The notes below the pieces were generated by a model, which was given only the letters and a program-made list of their open reading frames with translations, did no database searches and was not told the DNA's origin. Positions 60,835 to 64,000 of a stretch of 64,000 nt of DNA are shown in pieces. The stretch comes from Streptomyces sp. NRRL F-525. GTDB taxonomy: Bacteria; Actinomycetota; Actinomycetes; Streptomycetales; Streptomycetaceae. Where the stretch lies: positions 62,001 to 126,000 of the forward strand of contig NZ_JNXE01000025.1 of the NCBI RefSeq assembly GCF_000716605.1, given 5' to 3'. Made by a program: the position numbers and the translations under genes. Position 1 is the first letter of the stretch; every line of letters starts with the position of its first letter.

Positions 60835-62115
60835 TTACGCCATACGGGTGACACCCGACGGAGCGCCCGGTTCGGGCCCCGGACCCGGTTCCGCCGCCAG
60901 GAACTCCACCACCGCCAGCGCGAAGAGCAGCGCGAGGCCCAGCCCGACCACCACCCACCCCGTCGGACGCGACCACAGCAGATACGCCAGCAGCGCCCCG
61001 CCCACCAGCACCCAGCCGAGCCACGTCCGGTACCGGCGCACGAACGGCCCCACCGGCCCGGTCCGCAGCCCCGCCCCGTCGGCGACCGCCCGCACCGCCC
61101 CGATCCCGGACGTCCACAGCCGTCGTACGAGACCGGCCCGGCGGCCCGGGCCCGTCAGCCAGGCGGCCAGCGCGACCACCACGCCGAGCGCCACGACCAT
61201 CCGTACGCTCGTGTGCAGGAAACGGGTCAGCGCGTCGTACACCGCGGCGGCCGCCCCCGGTGACACTCCCGCCGGGAGCGCGTCCAGGTAGACGGCGCGG
61301 AAGATCCGTAGCGCGATGCCCAGCAGGGCCGTCGCGGCGGCCACGCCCAGCGCGCCCGTCACCAGCGCGCGCCGCCTCCGTCGCGCCAGCAGGACGCCCG
61401 CCGCGACCAGCAGCACGGCCACCAACGGCAGCCAGGTACCGGCGAGTTGGAGGAGGCGGAAGTACGTCTTGTACGTGTCGAGGTCGTCGCTCTTGAGGAG
61501 CGTGATCGACGTGTGGATCTCGGGGAGCTTCCCGGCGACGGTCATCCCCTCGTCGACCAGCCGCTGTTTCACCTGGTCCACCACTGGCCCCACGTCGAGC
61601 GTCACCGCGCCGTCGTCGAGCCGTACCGCACCACCGCCACTGCCGGTCAGGGCTTTGTCCACAGCGCTGTGGACACGGCGGTTCGCGTCCTTCCAGATCG
61701 TGGCGAAGGCGCGCGATGCCGCGACCGCCTGCGCCTTGTCGTGGACGAAGGCGCGGACCGAGTCCTCCAGCGAACCGCCCAGCGCCCCCAACGCCTTTTC
61801 CAGCAGCGGTCGTTGGGCGGGCGCCACACCGGACAGCAGGGCGGTGAGGTCGAGGCGGTCCATCACGGCCGAGGTCACCCGGTTCGCGACGGCGTTCTGG
61901 ATGTCCGGGTCGGAGGCGAGCGGCGCGACGGTCTTCACGTAGCGGTCCGTGTCCCCCACCGTGTCCGCCGTCCACGCGGCCACCACGCCGAGCGGCGCGA
62001 GCACACACCCCACGATCACCAGCACCACGGCGAGCAGCGAACGCACCCGGTGCCGCGGCCGCCGCTCCGCCTCCAGCTCGGCCACCCGCGCCCGCAGCCG
62101 GTCGAGTTCCGTCAC
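60835..62115 (-). CDS. Integral membrane protein with large extracytoplasmic loop
   Basis: The 426-residue protein begins with a short coiled-coil-like stretch (ELDRLRARVAELEAERR), then one helix (LLAVVLVIVGCVLAPLGVV). An outside domain of about 180 residues follows (DTDRYVKTVAPLASDPDIQNAV, VVDQVKQRLVDEGMTV), then about five helices. The pattern TDRYVxTVAPLAxDPxIQ recurs in actinobacterial membrane proteins of unknown function. It is divergent from the lipoprotein gene. Confidence 0.85.
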   Translation of the reverse strand: MTELDRLRARVAELEAERRPRHRVRSLLAVVLVIVGCVLAPLGVVAAWTADTVGDTDRYVKTVAPLASDPDIQNAVANRVTSAVMDRLDLTALLSGVAPAQRPLLEKALGALGGSLEDSVRAFVHDKAQAVAASRAFATIWKDANRRVHSAVDKALTGSGGGAVRLDDGAVTLDVGPVVDQVKQRLVDEGMTVAGKLPEIHTSITLLKSDDLDTYKTYFRLLQLAGTWLPLVAVLLVAAGVLLARRRRRALVTGALGVAAATALLGIALRIFRAVYLDALPAGVSPGAAAAVYDALTRFLHTSVRMVVALGVVVALAAWLTGPGRRAGLVRRLWTSGIGAVRAVADGAGLRTGPVGPFVRRYRTWLGWVLVGGALLAYLLWSRPTGWVVVGLGLALLFALAVVEFLAAEPGPGPEPGAPSGVTRMA

Positions 62116-62264
62116 CTCTGCCTCCTCCGCGCGTGTGCCTCCCAGCGCATCCCCGATGACCCGGGGCCGCGAGCAGTGCCGCGCCGTTCGGGTGACGCCG
62201 GCATGCGGCCGTACGGCATCGGAACTTCACTGGAGGGACGACCCGACCGACTCACGGAGGCGAC

Positions 62265-62756
62265 ATGGCCCGGAACAGGCGCGCTGCGGTACGTGCGGCG
62301 GCAGCTGTGTCGCTTGGCCTAACCGGTCTGGCCGGGTTGACCGGTTGTTCTGACGACAGCACTCCGGCCTCCGTCGCCAGCAAGGCCGCGTCCGCCGTCG
62401 CGTCCGTCGGCGCGCAGGCCACCGGCGCGATCGCGTCGGCCACCGCCGAGGCCGGCCGCAAGCTCGACGACGTCAAGAACGGCGTCGACGCGAAGGACGC
62501 CGTCCACCTCGCCGCCCCCACCACCGACTCGGCCGGCCGCAGCACCGTCGAGGTCACCGTCGACAACACCGCCGGCTCGGCCAAGTCCTTCGCCGTACAG
62601 GTGGAGTTCAAGGACGAGGGCGGCAATCTGCTCGACACCGTCGTCGTCACCGTCTCCCACGTCCCGTCCCACAAGTCCGCCACGGCGACCGCCCGCAGCA
62701 ACCGCAAGCTGTCCGGCGGCGTGAAGGCCGACGTGGGGACGGCGCTGCGGTACTGA
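62265..62756 (+). CDS. FxLYD-type lipoprotein
   Basis: The 163-residue protein has a lipoprotein signal with LTGC (Cys28), an Ala/Ser-rich linker and a beta-sandwich domain, STVEVTVDNTAGSAKSFAVQVEF followed by GGNLLDTVVVTVSHVPSHKSA when read in pieces. This resembles FxLYD/DUF3426-like domains that describe corrections to a tail of substituents on secreted proteins. GGAGGCGAC precedes the ATG. It is anchored outside the membrane. Function unknown; it runs toward the M20 peptidase gene. Confidence 0.8.
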   Translation: MARNRRAAVRAAAAVSLGLTGLAGLTGCSDDSTPASVASKAASAVASVGAQATGAIASATAEAGRKLDDVKNGVDAKDAVHLAAPTTDSAGRSTVEVTVDNTAGSAKSFAVQVEFKDEGGNLLDTVVVTVSHVPSHKSATATARSNRKLSGGVKADVGTALRY

Positions 62757-62761
62757 GTCCC

Positions 62762-64000
62762 CTACCGCTGCCGCGCCTTCGCGAACTCCCTGAGGAACAG
62801 CGCCTCTACGTGCGCCATGTGCTCGATCTCCGAGGGGTCGACGCTCTCGTTCGGGGCGTGGATGAGGCACCGGGGTTCCTCGACGCCCATGAGGATGATT
62901 TCGGCGCGGGGGTAGGTCTCGGCGAGGACGTTGCACAGCGGGATGGAGCCGCCCTGGCCGAGGAAGGCGAGGGGTTTGCCGTAGACCTGCTCCATCGCGG
63001 TGCCGAGCGCGGTGTACGCCGGGCCGTCGGTGGCCGCGCGGAACGGTGAGCCGGTGCCCTCCGTCTCGACCGTCACCTTCGCACCCCAAGGGGCCGCGTC
63101 CGTAAGGTGGTTGGTCAATGCCTCGCGGGCGGCGCCGGGGTCCGTGCCGGGCGGTACGCGCAGGCTGACGCGGGCGCGGGCGGTCGCGGGTACGGCCGCC
63201 GCCGAGCCGACCACCGGCGGGCAGTCGATGCCGAGGACGGTGACGGCGGGGCGGGACCAGAGGCGGTCGGCGACGGTTCCGGTGCCGGTCAGCTCTACGC
63301 CGTCCAGGACGCCCGCGTCCGTACGGAACTGTTGCTCGTCGTAGCCGACACCGTCCCAAGTCCCTTCGCAGTCCAGGCCGTTGACGACCGTGGCGCCGGT
63401 CTCCGGGTCGCGGAGCGAGGACAGGATCTGGATCAGGGCGGCGAGGGCATCGGGCGCCGGCCCGCCGAACATGCCCGAATGGACCTCGCCCGCAAGGGTG
63501 TTGACCGTGACGACGACGTTCGCGAGCCCGCGCAGGGTGGTGGTCGCGGTGCCGACGCCGACCGCCGCGTTGCCCGTGTCGCAGATCAGCAGCGCGTCCG
63601 CGAGGAACTTCTCCGGGTGCTGGGCGACGTACTGCTCAAGGCCGCCCGTGCCCTGCTCCTCCGAGCCCTCCGCGACGAACTTCAGCCCGACCGGGAGGTC
63701 TTCGCCCAGCGCGCGCAGGGCGGTGAGGTGCATGACGATGTTGCCCTTGCAGTCGGCGGTGCCGCGTCCGTACCAGCGGCCGTCGCGCTCGGTGAGCGTG
63801 AAGGGCGGAGTCGTCCACGCCTTGTCGTCGAGCGGGGGCTGGACGTCGTAGTGGCAGTACAGGAGGACGGTGGGGGCGCCGGGCGGGGGCGGGCGGTGGC
63901 CGATCACGGCGTGGCTGCCGTCCGGGGTCTCCGCGAGGTGCACGTCCCGCAGGCCCGCCTCGGTGAACGCGTCGGCGACCCACTGGGCGGCCTTGTGGCA
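62762..64000 (-). CDS. M20-family dipeptidase, 5' end beyond window
   Basis: The frame stays open to base 64000, giving about 412 visible residues without a true start; a GTG at 63943 is internal to the domain. M20 motifs are clear: YCHYDVQPP (metal His/Asp), GRGTADCKGNIVM, EGSEEQGTGGLE (catalytic Glu), LLICDTGN and the C-terminal His in CLIHAPNESVD. A dimerisation domain lies between. It hydrolyses dipeptides or similar amides in the cytosol with two metal ions, probably zinc. It is convergent with the lipoprotein gene, five bases apart. Confidence 0.93.
   Translation of the reverse strand, partial: CHKAAQWVADAFTEAGLRDVHLAETPDGSHAVIGHRPPPPGAPTVLLYCHYDVQPPLDDKAWTTPPFTLTERDGRWYGRGTADCKGNIVMHLTALRALGEDLPVGLKFVAEGSEEQGTGGLEQYVAQHPEKFLADALLICDTGNAAVGVGTATTTLRGLANVVVTVNTLAGEVHSGMFGGPAPDALAALIQILSSLRDPETGATVVNGLDCEGTWDGVGYDEQQFRTDAGVLDGVELTGTGTVADRLWSRPAVTVLGIDCPPVVGSAAAVPATARARVSLRVPPGTDPGAAREALTNHLTDAAPWGAKVTVETEGTGSPFRAATDGPAYTALGTAMEQVYGKPLAFLGQGGSIPLCNVLAETYPRAEIILMGVEEPRCLIHAPNESVDPSEIEHMAHVEALFLREFAKARQR

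Overview
This is a high-GC chromosomal segment with strong third-position GC bias, frequent GTG starts, ATGA/GTGA start-stop overlaps and several probable leaderless genes. It looks like a Streptomyces or close relative. The content is typical of Streptomyces: ECF sigma with a CU044_5270-type partner, HTTM/DUF5819 pair, DUF6479, XRE/TPR regulator with tiny partner genes, many TetR/LacI/HxlR regulators, secreted beta-helix, RTX and lipase proteins, and a small ketosynthase/P450 biosynthetic cluster. No phage, transposase, integrase, rRNA or CRISPR was found. Both window ends cut through a gene.

Layout. 1-6.3 kb: a glutamate-synthase-like large subunit (5' end missing), translationally coupled to a CysJ/P450-reductase-like diflavin reductase and a third, possibly HemS-like protein. 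6.3-10.2 kb: ECF sigma/membrane partner, a hydrolase with a palindromic operator, an AraC regulator. 10.5-13.8 kb: HTTM and DUF5819 membrane pair, then a secreted ice-binding-fold protein with a His-rich tail. 13.8-18.0 kb: a degraded accessory stretch holding the 3' part of a tRNA-Gly(CCC), broken reading frames and small hypothetical genes, one of them Imm32-like.

18.0-30.5 kb: a sugar locus. A LacI regulator sits between a leftward arm (SDR dehydrogenase, galactonate dehydratase, secreted beta-helix protein) and a rightward arm (ABC importer, KDPG/KDPGal aldolase, PfkB sugar-acid kinase, lactonase). Together they give every step of a De Ley-Doudoroff-type route from an aldose such as galactose to pyruvate and glyceraldehyde-3-phosphate. 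30.5-39.4 kb: a small-enzyme region (NmrA/HxlR, TetR/hydrolase, secretory lipase, Ser/Thr kinase, Tat-exported GMC/cholesterol oxidase).

39.4-45.4 kb: the most novel-looking unit, all on the minus strand: FabH-like KAS III, a gap, ACP, FabF-like KS, a second KAS III-like enzyme, a carboxymuconolactone-decarboxylase-like/ferredoxin fusion and a P450. It has no ketoreductase, dehydratase or acyltransferase, so it probably takes chains from primary fatty-acid synthesis. 45.6-48.3 kb: XRE/TPR regulator diverging from three overlapping tiny genes, then an ABM monooxygenase. 48.4-57.8 kb: membrane PH-like protein, acyltransferase, secreted RTX and beta-propeller/Ig-like proteins, TetR with a divergent FAD monooxygenase, DUF6479. 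57.9-64 kb: a two-component system, several membrane proteins, an FxLYD-type lipoprotein and an M20 dipeptidase running off the right edge.

All functional calls come from reading motifs and recalled family patterns. No search was run.
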